Assembly (NCBI RefSeq): GCF_009828855.1
Contig: NZ_WUAG01000002.1
Location: 620,001 to 684,000 of the forward strand
Reading direction: 5' to 3'
DNA: 64,000 nucleotides
Source: Psychromonas sp. L1A2
Lineage (GTDB): Bacteria > Pseudomonadota > Gammaproteobacteria > Enterobacterales > Psychromonadaceae
In this document: piece after piece, positions 1 to 8,729 of the stretch
Layout: each line of letters begins with the position of its first letter
How positions within the stretch are numbered: the first letter of the stretch is position 1
Translations under genes and position numbers: made by a program
Notes under the pieces: generated by a model
What the model saw: only the letters and a program-made list of their open reading frames with translations
Told to the model about the DNA's origin: nothing
Databases searched by the model: none

Positions 1-472
1 TACGTTTTTCACCACCAGAAAGCTGATGTGTAATACGCGATTCAAAGCCTTGCATCCCTAAGTTTTTCAATGTTTGTAATGATTTATCAATAGCTTGTTG
101 CTTAGTAAAGCCTAAATTTAACGGTCCAAACATGACATCTTCTAACACGGTAGGACAAAATAACTGGTCATCAGGATCTTGAAATAATAGCCCCGCTTTA
201 GCGCGCAATTTATTAAACTCTTTTTCTGTTTTACAAGTTGCACCAAAACCAATGATGTCACCTTGCTTCGCTTTTTTTAAACCAACAATTAGATGTAATA
301 AGGTTGTTTTTCCAGCACCATTATCACCATTTATCACCACACGTTCGCTTTCGTATAAAGCAAAGTTAACATCCTTTAATACACTGCCACGTCTTGGGTA
401 AGCATAGCTAAGGTTGTTAATTTCAATCAATGGAGTATCGACTTTAGCCATTGGTTTATTTGAATAAGTCAT
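1..472 (-). CDS. cbiO: ECF transporter ATP-binding protein CbiO (3' part beyond window)
   Basis: This is the ATPase (A component) of an energy-coupling-factor metal transporter; it powers uptake through CbiQ and CbiM. The visible N-terminal ~157 residues include the Walker A motif GDNGAGKTT, the Q-loop region LFQDPDDQLF and the ABC signature LSGGEKR, after which the gene runs off the window edge. Two in-frame ATGs are possible. The one at 472 overlaps the end of cbiQ by 17 bp; the one at 451 begins 4 bp after the cbiQ stop. Both fit a translationally coupled last gene of the operon, and I list the longer. Family assignment is secure; the metal (cobalt rather than nickel) is inferred from the upstream cobalamin riboswitch. 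Confidence 0.93.
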   Translation of the reverse strand, partial: MTYSNKPMAKVDTPLIEINNLSYAYPRRGSVLKDVNFALYESERVVINGDNGAGKTTLLHLIVGLKKAKQGDIIGFGATCKTEKEFNKLRAKAGLLFQDPDDQLFCPTVLEDVMFGPLNLGFTKQQAIDKSLQTLKNLGMQGFESRITHQLSGGEKR

Positions 473-1250
473 CAATATTGAGCCCTATTAACAGTACTAA
501 AAAACATAAAAAAGCCAAACTAAAAACCATATCTACTCGTCCTATTTTCATCTCATCATTAAGATAATAACGACCGCAAAAACCACGGCATTTCATTGCA
601 TCTGAAATACGTTCAGCACGCTCTACAGAACGAATGAGCAACATACCAAATAAATAACCAATGCTTTTCCAAGTATGTCTATTGGTGTGTAATACAAAAG
701 CACGTGCTTGCATTGCACGACGCATCTTTTTATATTCTTGGCTGATCACATCTAAATAACGCACCATAAATAACATCAAGTGAACCAATTTATCAGGTAC
801 TTTAAGATGTGCAAGTGCGTGACCTAAGGTTGAGGCACTCATGGTCGCAACTAAAGAAAATAATACCAATAGTACGGCATTTGCTTTTACCGTTATCAAT
901 AGCGCATGTAATAAGCCCTGCCAACTCGCCGTCAACCCAAACACACTAAAAATAGGATCGCCAGGTGTGGTAAAGGGGAGTACACAAATCAACATCAGCA
1001 TAAACAAATCCATCGCCACAACACGACGTAAAGTACGCTTAATATTAAGCTTGCTAGATTTAACTAATAAAAAAGCACATAACAAACCTAATAATGCAGG
1101 TACAAAATATTGACTCGATACAACCACTAATGCAAAGAGTCCAGAACAAACAACACGTACACGTGCATCAATATCATCAATCCATGATGCTTGGTGTTTT
1201 AACGCCTGACCAGACCAAGATGTCAGGCTATGTTCTAGACCTTGTGACAT
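456..1250 (-). CDS. cbiQ: ECF transporter transmembrane component CbiQ
   Basis: This is the T component of the metal ECF transporter, an inner-membrane scaffold linking the ATPase to the substrate-binding subunit. The 264-residue protein has several hydrophobic segments (about 33-63, 80-95, 113-137, 155-170 and a C-terminal helix near 240-258). It also has two Ala-Arg coupling motifs typical of the family, QARAF at 181-185 and AMKCRGF at 218-224, which contact the ATPase. The length is normal for the family. Its start overlaps the stop of the upstream NikL-like gene by 1 bp, and its end overlaps the longer cbiO start, so it sits in one translationally coupled operon. Confidence 0.93.
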   Translation of the reverse strand: MSQGLEHSLTSWSGQALKHQASWIDDIDARVRVVCSGLFALVVVSSQYFVPALLGLLCAFLLVKSSKLNIKRTLRRVVAMDLFMLMLICVLPFTTPGDPIFSVFGLTASWQGLLHALLITVKANAVLLVLFSLVATMSASTLGHALAHLKVPDKLVHLMLFMVRYLDVISQEYKKMRRAMQARAFVLHTNRHTWKSIGYLFGMLLIRSVERAERISDAMKCRGFCGRYYLNDEMKIGRVDMVFSLAFLCFLVLLIGLNIDDLFK

Positions 1251-1942
1251 TATTTTTTTGCCTTTAATTTACGTTCTCTTAAAAAAGCAACTAGCCCTAA
1301 TAAACCAAAGATGTAACCAATACCACCGATAATATCGCGTAGACCTGATTTTTCTTTTAATGCACTAATTTCTCTACGTAAGGGCTTTATCTGCTTAGCA
1401 ATCGCTTTTTCTAACATCAGCGGCGTAATTTGGTTTTGAATTTGTTTTTGAATGACAGTTTGATTATTCATCGCTTGATTAGTATTTACAACTTGCCCAT
1501 TACTATCAGAGGTTTGTGTTATGCCGCTTGTAGAAACGGCAGCATTAGAGCTTGCCGTTGTGGCTATTTCATCATCCAAACTATCTGGTAGTTCTTCTGC
1601 GGGTAACTGCATCTTTAAGAGATGACCCGCCCCCATGTTAATTTCAAAAACATGGGTAATGCGTTTCTTAGCGGTAAAAACAAAGTAACCTTCACCATCA
1701 GTAACCGCTTCACCGAGAGGTGTTCCCGAGGTATCCGACACTTTAACGACAGTACCTGCATTGGCCATAGATCCATTTGAAAATCCAGCTTCACCTTCAA
1801 TAGTAAACCCTTCAGCGTAAACGCCACCGACTACGTTATGTGCGATAGCAGCTGAGCTAAACCCCATAAAAAAAAATAATAAAATAAACACCATACCCAT
1901 CATTAAGGCATTTGCTTTCATTAATTCAATGCGTTTTTTCAT
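1250..1942 (-). CDS. NikL/CbiL-like auxiliary component of metal ECF transporter
   Basis: This 230-residue protein lies between cbiM and cbiQ, where CbiN or NikL is found in related operons. It has a hydrophobic N-terminus (about 12-34, ending near AIAHNVVGG, a likely signal or anchor). A carboxypeptidase-regulatory-like beta domain follows at about 36-105 (pattern NAGTVVKVSDTSG...GEGYFVF). Next come a low-complexity Ser/Thr/Asn/Gln-rich linker, a short charged helix and a C-terminal membrane helix (about 203-221) with a Lys/Arg-rich tail. That architecture matches NikL of NikKMLQO-type transporters rather than the short CbiN. It presumably acts on the outer face of the transporter; the exact role is not known to me. 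Its start overlaps the cbiM stop by 1 bp. Confidence 0.75.
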   Translation of the reverse strand: MKKRIELMKANALMMGMVFILLFFFMGFSSAAIAHNVVGGVYAEGFTIEGEAGFSNGSMANAGTVVKVSDTSGTPLGEAVTDGEGYFVFTAKKRITHVFEINMGAGHLLKMQLPAEELPDSLDDEIATTASSNAAVSTSGITQTSDSNGQVVNTNQAMNNQTVIQKQIQNQITPLMLEKAIAKQIKPLRREISALKEKSGLRDIIGGIGYIFGLLGLVAFLRERKLKAKK

Positions 1943-2550
1943 TAATGAGTATCCTTAGTAATAAATTCAGGTTTAACAGTATGAATTAGATAAACAGCCG
2001 CATAAGAAACAAACCCTTCGATGATCATAATGGGAATATGAGCAGGTAATATGGCTTTCGCAGCTAATACAAAGGAATCACCAGATAACGCTAAGGAAAA
2101 CGCTACCATCAATGAGGTGATAATGATTGCACCAGCGCCACCAATAGCGCCCCAAATTGCAGCAACTTTTGCACTTTCATGACGAATACCGTTATAACAA
2201 AGGTAATAAATAATCACAGCAGGTAATGCAATATTCAGTGTATTCACACCGAGTACCAATAAACCACCAAAACCAAAGAAGATAACCTGCAATAACAGTG
2301 CAACCAGCAAGGCAGGAAAGGCAACCCACCCCAATAAAATGCCTAATAAGCCATTCATAATTAAATGGACACTCGAAAAGCCTAATGGTAAGTGGATATA
2401 AGAAGCAATGAAAAATACCGACGCTAATACACCAACTAATGGTAAATGATCATAATCCATTTTTCTAAGGCCAATAAAAACCCCAATAACGGTTAACACA
2501 GCTCCAGTTATCAATACAGGAGCGGATAATGCTCCATCAACAATATGCAT
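1942..2550 (-). CDS. cbiM: ECF transporter substrate-binding component CbiM
   Basis: This is the S component that binds Co2+ or Ni2+ in the membrane. It is 202 residues long with about six hydrophobic segments. The N-terminus MHIVDG provides the N-terminal amine and His2 used by this family to chelate the metal, and His71-region motifs (SSVHLIMNGLLG) match the conserved CbiM core. The start is fixed by the metal-binding N-terminus. It is preceded by a 178-bp gap to the DUF4198 gene that contains a terminator-like hairpin, and followed by tightly overlapping nikL-like, cbiQ and cbiO genes. Metal specificity cannot be read from the protein with certainty. Confidence 0.92.
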   Translation of the reverse strand: MHIVDGALSAPVLITGAVLTVIGVFIGLRKMDYDHLPLVGVLASVFFIASYIHLPLGFSSVHLIMNGLLGILLGWVAFPALLVALLLQVIFFGFGGLLVLGVNTLNIALPAVIIYYLCYNGIRHESAKVAAIWGAIGGAGAIIITSLMVAFSLALSGDSFVLAAKAILPAHIPIMIIEGFVSYAAVYLIHTVKPEFITKDTH

Positions 2551-2645
2551 AATTTACCTTTTTACTATTTAGTTAACATTCCAACATATTTCAAAAAACT
2601 AAACAGCTCAATAATTTACAAAGCCATTCTAGAATAGACTTTTTA

Positions 2646-2692
2646 TCATAAAAAATAATTTGGCTTGATAGATATAGTAATCAAGCCAAATA
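2646..2692 (-). terminator. Intercistronic terminator-like hairpin between DUF4198 gene and cbiM
   Basis: On the minus strand, a 10-12 bp stem (TTTGGCTTGA / TCAAGCCAAA, loop 11 nt) is followed by ATTATTTTTTAT. It lies 37 bp after the stop of the DUF4198 gene and about 108 bp before cbiM. It may attenuate transcription into cbiM or mark the end of the first transcript. Confidence 0.55.
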
Positions 2693-2728
2693 CAACAGCT
2701 GAAAAAACGACACTAACTACGGCAGTAA

Positions 2729-3565
2729 CTACGGCAGTTTAGTTGCTTGTACCCAAATAACAGCATCTTGTGAAAGCGCTTTTCCTTTGTAAGTTTTCTG
2801 TTCACCTATGCCTAACGCAGCAAATCCCCACTGACCTGCTTTCAATAATGAAAAATGGAAAGTACCGTTGGCATCAGCGTAGATAGTTTGTGTCACAAAC
2901 ACTTCCGAAGGCGGCGTCATGATAGGTTCTTTAGCAAAGTGATTTTTTTGCATATCAGGCACATAGTTCATGAATTCAACTTCAATGGCAGCAAAGGGCA
3001 CTGGCTCGCCTCTTGATTTAACCACAGCACTAAAAATACCACCTTCGTAAATAGCATAAGGCTTAGTCAAAGGCACAATTTCAGCACTTAACCCAAAATC
3101 TGTATTCCAATCTGTTGGTAGGTTACCAACATTAACAATCGTTTTAGTGATTTGCTGAATATAAAGATCTTCTTCTTCTTCGAAATAAGGAGATGGTTGT
3201 GCGATAAACACGTAATCACCTAATCCTCGCAACTTAACATCAGCTTGGTAAGCATGGCCTTTATCAACCGAGCTTTCCCACTCAATATCAGAAATCGTAT
3301 CAATTAAGTCAGTCTTTTTGCCTTTTTTAATCATATAAAAAGCTTGAGGCTTATCAACAGCCATCACATGACCACTTGAGGCAGGATGAGTGAAAGGCAT
3401 TTTCAATGTGATTGCGCCGCCTTTTTCATGCAATAAGTTAGGGGTATAAAGCATTTGAAAATGTGCGTTAGCAGAAAGTGACAGCATACAACTTGAAACA
3501 AAAAGTAGTTTAATCAAAGATGACTTTAAATATGAAGTTGGCTTAATATTTTTTACGTTTAGCAA
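2729..3565 (-). CDS. DUF4198 (NikK-like) periplasmic protein
   Basis: This 278-residue exported protein is the first gene after the cobalamin riboswitch. The N-terminus is a signal peptide (hydrophobic 19-34, ending SLSANA-HFQ), so the mature protein starts with the His-Phe typical of DUF4198 proteins. The pattern AHFQMLYTPN...ITLKMPFTHP and the C-terminal Gly-rich strand segment (ADANGTFHFSLLKAGQWGF) match DUF4198/NikK proteins, which accompany nickel/cobalt ECF transporters. It probably binds or hands over metal in the periplasm; this is family-based inference. An upstream extension of about 17 residues before the hydrophobic core is long for a signal peptide, so translation could start at an internal Met, but no better ribosome site is visible. 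Confidence 0.8.
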   Translation of the reverse strand: MLNVKNIKPTSYLKSSLIKLLFVSSCMLSLSANAHFQMLYTPNLLHEKGGAITLKMPFTHPASSGHVMAVDKPQAFYMIKKGKKTDLIDTISDIEWESSVDKGHAYQADVKLRGLGDYVFIAQPSPYFEEEEDLYIQQITKTIVNVGNLPTDWNTDFGLSAEIVPLTKPYAIYEGGIFSAVVKSRGEPVPFAAIEVEFMNYVPDMQKNHFAKEPIMTPPSEVFVTQTIYADANGTFHFSLLKAGQWGFAALGIGEQKTYKGKALSQDAVIWVQATKLP

Positions 3566-3654
3566 AAGGAAAATCTCCGTCTGAGTAATGAACAGGCGAA
3601 GTTGTGGAGGAGATGGTTACTTTTATCTAAGAGTATTTACATACTCATTATCAA

Positions 3655-3830
3655 TAAAAGAAGACCAGCCGGTGAAGCCCTCCGCAACACCACGGTACTC
3701 GCTTTAATAGCAAGTATCATCCTATGGTTTGGTATCCGGGCTTAACAAGAGAATCAATTCGACTTGCTTTACCGTTGCGGGGGCAGCCTTGGCATTTAAC
3801 CAAGTTCCCAAACATTGATATCTTATTTTT
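3655..3830 (-). promoter_or_regulatory. Cobalamin (B12) riboswitch
   Basis: Read on the minus strand, this leader has the landmark blocks of the cobalamin aptamer in order: GGGAAC, then GGCTGCCCCCGCAACGGTAA (3768-3787), then GCCCGGATACC, then GTTGCGGAGGGCTTC (3674-3688) close to the 3' end. The DUF4198 start codon lies about 95 nt downstream. This supports repression of the metal-uptake operon when coenzyme B12 is plentiful and points to cobalt as the cargo. The exact 5' boundary of P1 is estimated. Confidence 0.92.
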
Positions 3831-4120
3831 TATAAGACACCAATGCATAGCTTTAATGCTATATCCAATGGAAGCTGAACAATAGCGTGTTACGGGTTAA
3901 ACAGTCAATATAAAGCCTCTTTTATGCGGTTATTTTTACATCCTTTACCTCAAGCTAAACGGTTATTTATAAGAGGTACTAAGGATATTTTTTAACCTAA
4001 CTATATTTTTAATACTAACCATTATTTAAGCCATTGATTAAAAGGTTAAATTTGATACTGTCTATTAAAGTTAAATGTAAAAACCTTCATCCATCATAGC
4101 CAATAAAGATAAGGAGTATT

Positions 4121-4348
4121 ATGACTAAAATTGAACACCTTAATATAACGGTGTCAGATATCTCCGTTAACATTCAAGGTGCAAAATTCAACAAGCAGTA
4201 AAACAATAACCTTTATTAAGATCGTGGCGCCTGATTTCAAAGCTGAATTTGCCAAGTAAGAAAAGATCGAACACCAACAAGAAGTTATCGTAGGGCTCAT
4301 ATTGGTAATAACTATTATGCTTTTTTAAGTTTAACAAAAGGCGTTTAA
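4121..4348 (+). pseudogene. Decayed VOC (glyoxalase-like) family gene
   Basis: A good ribosome site (AAGGAG) precedes an ATG at 4121 that opens MTKIEHLNITVSDI, the classic start of VOC-superfamily proteins. The frame then enters a fragment of a family I repeat (4164-4203) and stops. Beyond the fragment, pieces that look like the rest of the gene remain: FIKIVAPDFKAEF near 4210-4255, and RRAHIGNNYYAFLSLTKGV with a stop at 4346-4348. Most of the middle of a normal 120-140-residue VOC protein is missing. The gene is therefore a remnant, broken by a mobile repeat and later deletion. The assignment rests on short motifs only. Confidence 0.6.
4164..4203 (+). repeat. Fragment of family I inverted-repeat element
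   Basis: These 40 bases match the end of the family I elements at 13299-13558 and 40993-41254: CCGTTAACATTCAAGGTGCA followed by AAATTCAACAAGCAGT. Only this one end is present, and it interrupts the VOC pseudogene. Confidence 0.7.
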
Positions 4349-4477
4349 TGTTATGACCTATACTAGCACCTATATTAGCTGTCTACTTTTATGGGGTCAT
4401 ATCATATTCACTGGTTTACATTAACGATGTAACTTTAAATACTCAGCATTAATCACTTACTAAAAGGAACGGTTGTA

Positions 4478-4942
4478 ATGAATGTCTATCTGTTTGATTG
4501 GGGTGATACGTTAATGGTTGATTTCCCTCAAAACACAGGAAAAATGTGTGAATGGGAAACAGTGGAAGCGATCGCCGGTGCAAAAGAAACATTAGCGGTT
4601 TTATCCAAAAAAGCGAAAATTTATATAGCGACAGGCGCTGCAGATTCAACTGAACAGGAAATAAAATCAGCCTTTGAGCGTGTCGAACTAAGCCAATATA
4701 TATCAGGTTATTTTTGCAAAGAGAATATAGGGTTAGAGAAAGGAACGGCAGTATTTCTTAATGCTATTATTTCAACGTTGGCAATTCCTGTATCCAATAT
4801 AACAATGGTCGGTGATTCTTTTGTAAAAGACATTAAACCAGCAATATCTGTCGGTATCACGCCTATCTGGTTCACACCAAATAGTGTTCAAATAGCACCT
4901 GATAATATACGTACCATTAAAAGATTGAGTGAGCTCACTTAA
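4478..4942 (+). CDS. Small HAD-superfamily hydrolase
   Basis: This 154-residue HAD-like phosphatase/phosphohydrolase has all recognisable motifs. Motif I is DWGDT (nucleophile D7, acid/base D10). Motif II is IATG, with T52 as the phosphate ligand. A Lys in GLEKG (K88) is a candidate for motif III. Motif IV is GDSFVKD (112-118). There is almost no cap insertion between motifs I and II, so it belongs to the small, minimally capped HADs that often act on macromolecular or sugar-phosphate substrates. The substrate cannot be deduced. The start is supported by AAAGGAACG about 8 bases upstream. It stands alone, with no operon partners. Confidence 0.8.
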   Translation: MNVYLFDWGDTLMVDFPQNTGKMCEWETVEAIAGAKETLAVLSKKAKIYIATGAADSTEQEIKSAFERVELSQYISGYFCKENIGLEKGTAVFLNAIISTLAIPVSNITMVGDSFVKDIKPAISVGITPIWFTPNSVQIAPDNIRTIKRLSELT

Positions 4943-5463
4943 ACTTACATAAATTTAGATATTGCACTCCAAAATTGAGAGAGAGAAAACTTTTAAATAT
5001 CGATATAAAAATAAAAACGTCACCAGATACTCAAATAATAACGACTATATATACTATTATTTACATCAACTCTATTGGAGTGTTAATCATTAATACTCCT
5101 ACAGTTAATAATATTAATGATTCGAATAACTATCAGACTTTTTACTAAGTTTAAGGTGAAATAATAAATAGACACCAATAATTTATTCCATTTACATGTA
5201 GCTTAATTACTCATATTATTCAGTAAGTTAAATTGAAGTAATGCTTTTTCCCTGTTAAAGTATTCCTCTGTTATAAAGTGTAAATATTATCGACAAACTA
5301 AATTTATTCTTCAATATGTATCGAATTAAAATAATAAGCTAAATACCATTTTTGAATCTCATTAATCATCCACTTAAATATAGTATTTTGGTATAGAACA
5401 CTCAGCGAGCACAGCTGTAATTTTTAATGTCTACAATGAAGATAGACAGTTGATTCAAAGGAA
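4943..5463 (+). other. Intergenic region upstream of the kinase gene, with an inverted repeat
   Basis: No gene is visible in these 521 AT-rich bases. An 11-bp inverted repeat with one G-T mismatch lies at 5077-5099 (GGAGTGTTAAT / ATTAATACTCC), about 360 bp before the kinase start. It could be an operator or a weak terminator. The promoter of the kinase-sigma factor operon must lie in this stretch, but I cannot assign it. Confidence 0.4.
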
Positions 5464-7881
5464 ATGAATAATATTATTATGGTATATCAATTATATAATG
5501 ATGCGATGCAATTAACGCCAAGACACAGGGAGACTTTTGTAAAGAGCCAATGTAATGATAAAAAAATACTAAAACAGGTATTAGCATTAATTTCAGCAGA
5601 CCAAAATGAGTTCACTTTATCTGATCATATAGCAAAAGAAATTAATTCATTCTCAACACAAAATTTAGTTAAAGTAGGTAATATTGTTTCTGTATATGAA
5701 TTGACTCAACACCTTGGTCAAGGTGGCATGGGGACAGTTTTTAAAGCAGTGCGCATAGATGGGCGGTTTGAACAAACCGTTGCGATTAAAGTTATTTCCT
5801 CAGCACTGTATCCTTTTTTTAATAGTAATAAACTAATTAATGAAGCTAACTTTATGGCTAAGCTTAACCATCCGAATATCTGTTCAGTGTACGATGCAGG
5901 TATTACTGAAGACGGGTTACATTATATTGTAATGGAATATTTGGATGGTCAGGAGATATCGAATTACTTTAAAAATAAAGGTTTCTCCTTAAATGAAAAA
6001 CTAACAAGTTTTGCGACCCTGTGTACATCAGTAAATTATGCACATCAAATGCAAGTGGTACACGGTGATTTAAAACCAGCTAATATCATCATTAATCAAG
6101 ATCAGCAGATCAAAGTGCTTGATTTTGGTATTTCCCAAGTAATCAATAACCCAAATACAGCTTCTCAAGAACACAATTCAAAACTGTTAAATGGTATTTC
6201 GAAAGGTTTTTCTAGCCCTGAATTAATTAATGGAGCCCCTGCTAGTGTATATAGTGACGTTTATGCTTTAGGCCAAATATTATCTGTATTAATCACACAA
6301 CATATATCAAGCAATACTGCGTACAACAAAGAAATTAATGCCATTATAAATAAAGCTACCGCCTCTTTAACGACTGAGCGTTATGCGTCTGTATCCGAAC
6401 TGAAACATGATATTAATCTATTTTTAACTGGGCATGTTGTTACTGCGTATCAACCTAATAACATATTTAGACTTAAAAAATTTGTTTATAAACGTCACCC
6501 TATTTCAGTTTCTTTAGCGGGTATTTTTACAACAATTTTAATTTTTTTGATGGCGAGTTTATTTATTCAATACCAGAATCTAGAAATGGAGAAACAACAA
6601 ACAGATATTATGTTAGGGAAATTTTCATTAGTCTTAGATTTGGATTTTGATAGAAAGTCGGCGGTTGAGCTCAGTTTAGCGAATAACTATGCAAGTCGCG
6701 GAGAAAATGAAAAATCAGCATTGCTTTATAATAAAATAATTACTCGATTTGATAGTTTAATTAATACCAATATCGCCTTTAATGCAGGGCAAAAACTAAT
6801 AAATTTACTCGTCAAAAGTAATCAGCTAGATTTAAATTTAAATTTAAATAACCATAACTTATTAACGCTTAAAAATAACATTGAATTTATCCCTGGTACA
6901 AAGTTACCAATTAACTCCGCACAAGCCTTTTTTTATTACCAACTAATCAATATTGGTTATGAGCGTGACAACAAAAATATTAATAAGACTTTTAATATAC
7001 ATACTAAATTAATTCAAGATATTAAAAGTACTTACTGGCAAGAACTCACTAACCAACAAAAACAAACAATAAATTACTCCTATGCTATTCAAGGTGAAAT
7101 AGAAACGTTAACTCAACTCCAGCGTTCATTTTATTTTCAACAACAAAATTCATCATTATTATCCTATATAACAAAGATCCGAGAAGCTGTTATAGAGCAG
7201 TTATTTCCTCAAAAAACCTACTTAGTTAAACAAGAAAAGCTCAAGCAGTTTCTTGAAAACAAGCCTATATTTTGGGCTGGAACGCACGAAAACGATATTG
7301 AACATGAAGGGGAAAATACAGCTCTATTCTCTAAAGGAACCATCAAAACTAAAAACTTTAATGCTTTATATAAATTGAGTGGTAGCCTGATCACAATGGA
7401 ATCTGGTGAAGGTTCTGAAACCGACGAAGCTATTTATGTTTCTTCAACTTTAGCACTAACTGTACCACTACAAAATAAAGATCTCATTATACTCACTTAT
7501 GAAAATCTTATTAATAATAAAAAAAATCAAAAATGGTCAAAAAAAGAGCTACTAACAGGTCCTTGGTATCATATTTACGACCAAGCCATTGACCAAAAAG
7601 AAGTAATTCAACCAGTATTAATGAAAATAAATTTTACTGAGTCATTTGCTACCTTAAATATCAATGAAAAATCCATAACTGTACCATGGGAACTTAATCA
7701 GCAAGGAGTGCTGGAATTACATTTTTCAGATAATGATCAAGCAACATTACAAATTATAAAACAGACAACTGACGAAGAAATAATTATTACTATGAATAAA
7801 ACTTCAGGCCTGCAATCTCTGTTTATTAAAGATAAAAAACTTGCTCAACATTTATTAAAAAAGTGGACATCACTTTTATAG
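5464..7881 (+). CDS. Membrane Hanks-type Ser/Thr protein kinase with extracytoplasmic sensor-like domain
   Basis: This 805-residue kinase has four parts. An N-terminal helical region (about 7-65) is typical of proteobacterial Ser/Thr kinases. The kinase domain (about 78-322) has glycine loop GQGGMG (85-90), VAIK lysine K109, catalytic loop HGDLKPAN (200-207, Asp202; the usual HRD Arg is Gly), DFG 220-222 and SPE 251-253. One membrane helix lies at about 349-369. The outer part has a helical, TPR-like segment (about 395-600) and a C-terminal beta-rich domain (about 622-805). That last domain resembles residues 259-439 of the lipoprotein at 8793-10112. The sigma factor starts 32 bp downstream, so the kinase probably phosphorylates it, as PknT does EcfP in Vibrio. 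AAGGAA lies directly before the start codon, a rather short spacing. Confidence 0.93.
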   Translation: MNNIIMVYQLYNDAMQLTPRHRETFVKSQCNDKKILKQVLALISADQNEFTLSDHIAKEINSFSTQNLVKVGNIVSVYELTQHLGQGGMGTVFKAVRIDGRFEQTVAIKVISSALYPFFNSNKLINEANFMAKLNHPNICSVYDAGITEDGLHYIVMEYLDGQEISNYFKNKGFSLNEKLTSFATLCTSVNYAHQMQVVHGDLKPANIIINQDQQIKVLDFGISQVINNPNTASQEHNSKLLNGISKGFSSPELINGAPASVYSDVYALGQILSVLITQHISSNTAYNKEINAIINKATASLTTERYASVSELKHDINLFLTGHVVTAYQPNNIFRLKKFVYKRHPISVSLAGIFTTILIFLMASLFIQYQNLEMEKQQTDIMLGKFSLVLDLDFDRKSAVELSLANNYASRGENEKSALLYNKIITRFDSLINTNIAFNAGQKLINLLVKSNQLDLNLNLNNHNLLTLKNNIEFIPGTKLPINSAQAFFYYQLINIGYERDNKNINKTFNIHTKLIQDIKSTYWQELTNQQKQTINYSYAIQGEIETLTQLQRSFYFQQQNSSLLSYITKIREAVIEQLFPQKTYLVKQEKLKQFLENKPIFWAGTHENDIEHEGENTALFSKGTIKTKNFNALYKLSGSLITMESGEGSETDEAIYVSSTLALTVPLQNKDLIILTYENLINNKKNQKWSKKELLTGPWYHIYDQAIDQKEVIQPVLMKINFTESFATLNINEKSITVPWELNQQGVLELHFSDNDQATLQIIKQTTDEEIIITMNKTSGLQSLFIKDKKLAQHLLKKWTSLL

Positions 7882-7913
7882 AAAAGATTCAATACTATTA
7901 ATGAGGTAAAGCC

Positions 7914-8495
7914 ATGGAAGAAAGTGAATTAATTAAATTGATAAAAGGTTGGCAAAATAAAGAAGCTGTTGCAACGCAAATTCTAATGGGAATGACTTAC
8001 CATCGAATAAAGGAACTCGCTTTAAAGCATCGTGAAAACATGCCTGAAAATGCAAACACGGCTATGTGTTCGCAATCTGCAACGGATTTAGCACACGATG
8101 TTTATGAACGTTTGAATAAAGCTGAATCTAGATTGCCAATTACAACTCTCAGGGAGTTTTATAGTTATCTTAATGCGACTGTAAGAAACACATTTATTGA
8201 TCATCATAGAAAATTAGTTGAAACAAAATCGAGAAATCCTGAACGCACAAGCTTAATGTCGCCCAGAGCAATTTCACAGCAAGCGAAATGTATTGATGAG
8301 TCTTATGAGCTTTCGTCTTTATCGTTAAATATTGATGCATTAGAAAAACAATATCCACGACAAGCTGAAGCTGTAGAGCTAAGGTATTATGCACAGCGCT
8401 CTAACAAGGAAATTGCAAGGTTATTAAGTGTATCGATACGCACTGTAGAAAATGATTTAAGATTTGCAAAAGCTTGGATTAGGTTACAAATGTAG
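7914..8495 (+). CDS. ECF sigma factor, kinase-linked (ECF43-like)
   Basis: This 193-residue RNA polymerase sigma factor has region 2 (about 18-100; SATDLAHDVYERL at 55-67 and FIDHHRK downstream) and region 4 (about 135-190; AVELRYYAQRSNKEIARLLSVS, then SIRTVENDLRFAK as recognition helix). There is no cognate anti-sigma gene; the adjacent gene is a Ser/Thr kinase. In ECF43-type sigma factors, phosphorylation of a Thr in region 2 by the linked kinase allows RNA polymerase binding, and Thr57 here sits in the comparable segment. The site assignment is inference. AATGAGGTAAAGCC precedes the ATG. It shares the kinase's transcript (32-bp gap). Confidence 0.92.
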   Translation: MEESELIKLIKGWQNKEAVATQILMGMTYHRIKELALKHRENMPENANTAMCSQSATDLAHDVYERLNKAESRLPITTLREFYSYLNATVRNTFIDHHRKLVETKSRNPERTSLMSPRAISQQAKCIDESYELSSLSLNIDALEKQYPRQAEAVELRYYAQRSNKEIARLLSVSIRTVENDLRFAKAWIRLQM

Positions 8496-8729
8496 AATGG
8501 CTTGGCTATAACTAACGTTTATATAAAATAACACGAGATGCTGCTTCTCTGTATTTACGTACTAAACCTCCTCTATACTGCTAACCACTACTAAACGATT
8601 CACTTTAATCGTATAAAAAATAGAAATGTCGATGTTATTATTTTTATAAAATAATAAATTGTGGTTTTTTATGATTTTCCCGTACCTATTATTAAGTGGT
8701 ATTTAAACGTACATTTTTATTCATCTTCA

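Noticed and set aside
841-1113. Plus-strand 90-residue frame inside cbiQ
   Set aside because: It lies wholly in cbiQ on the opposite strand and has no family features or ribosome site.
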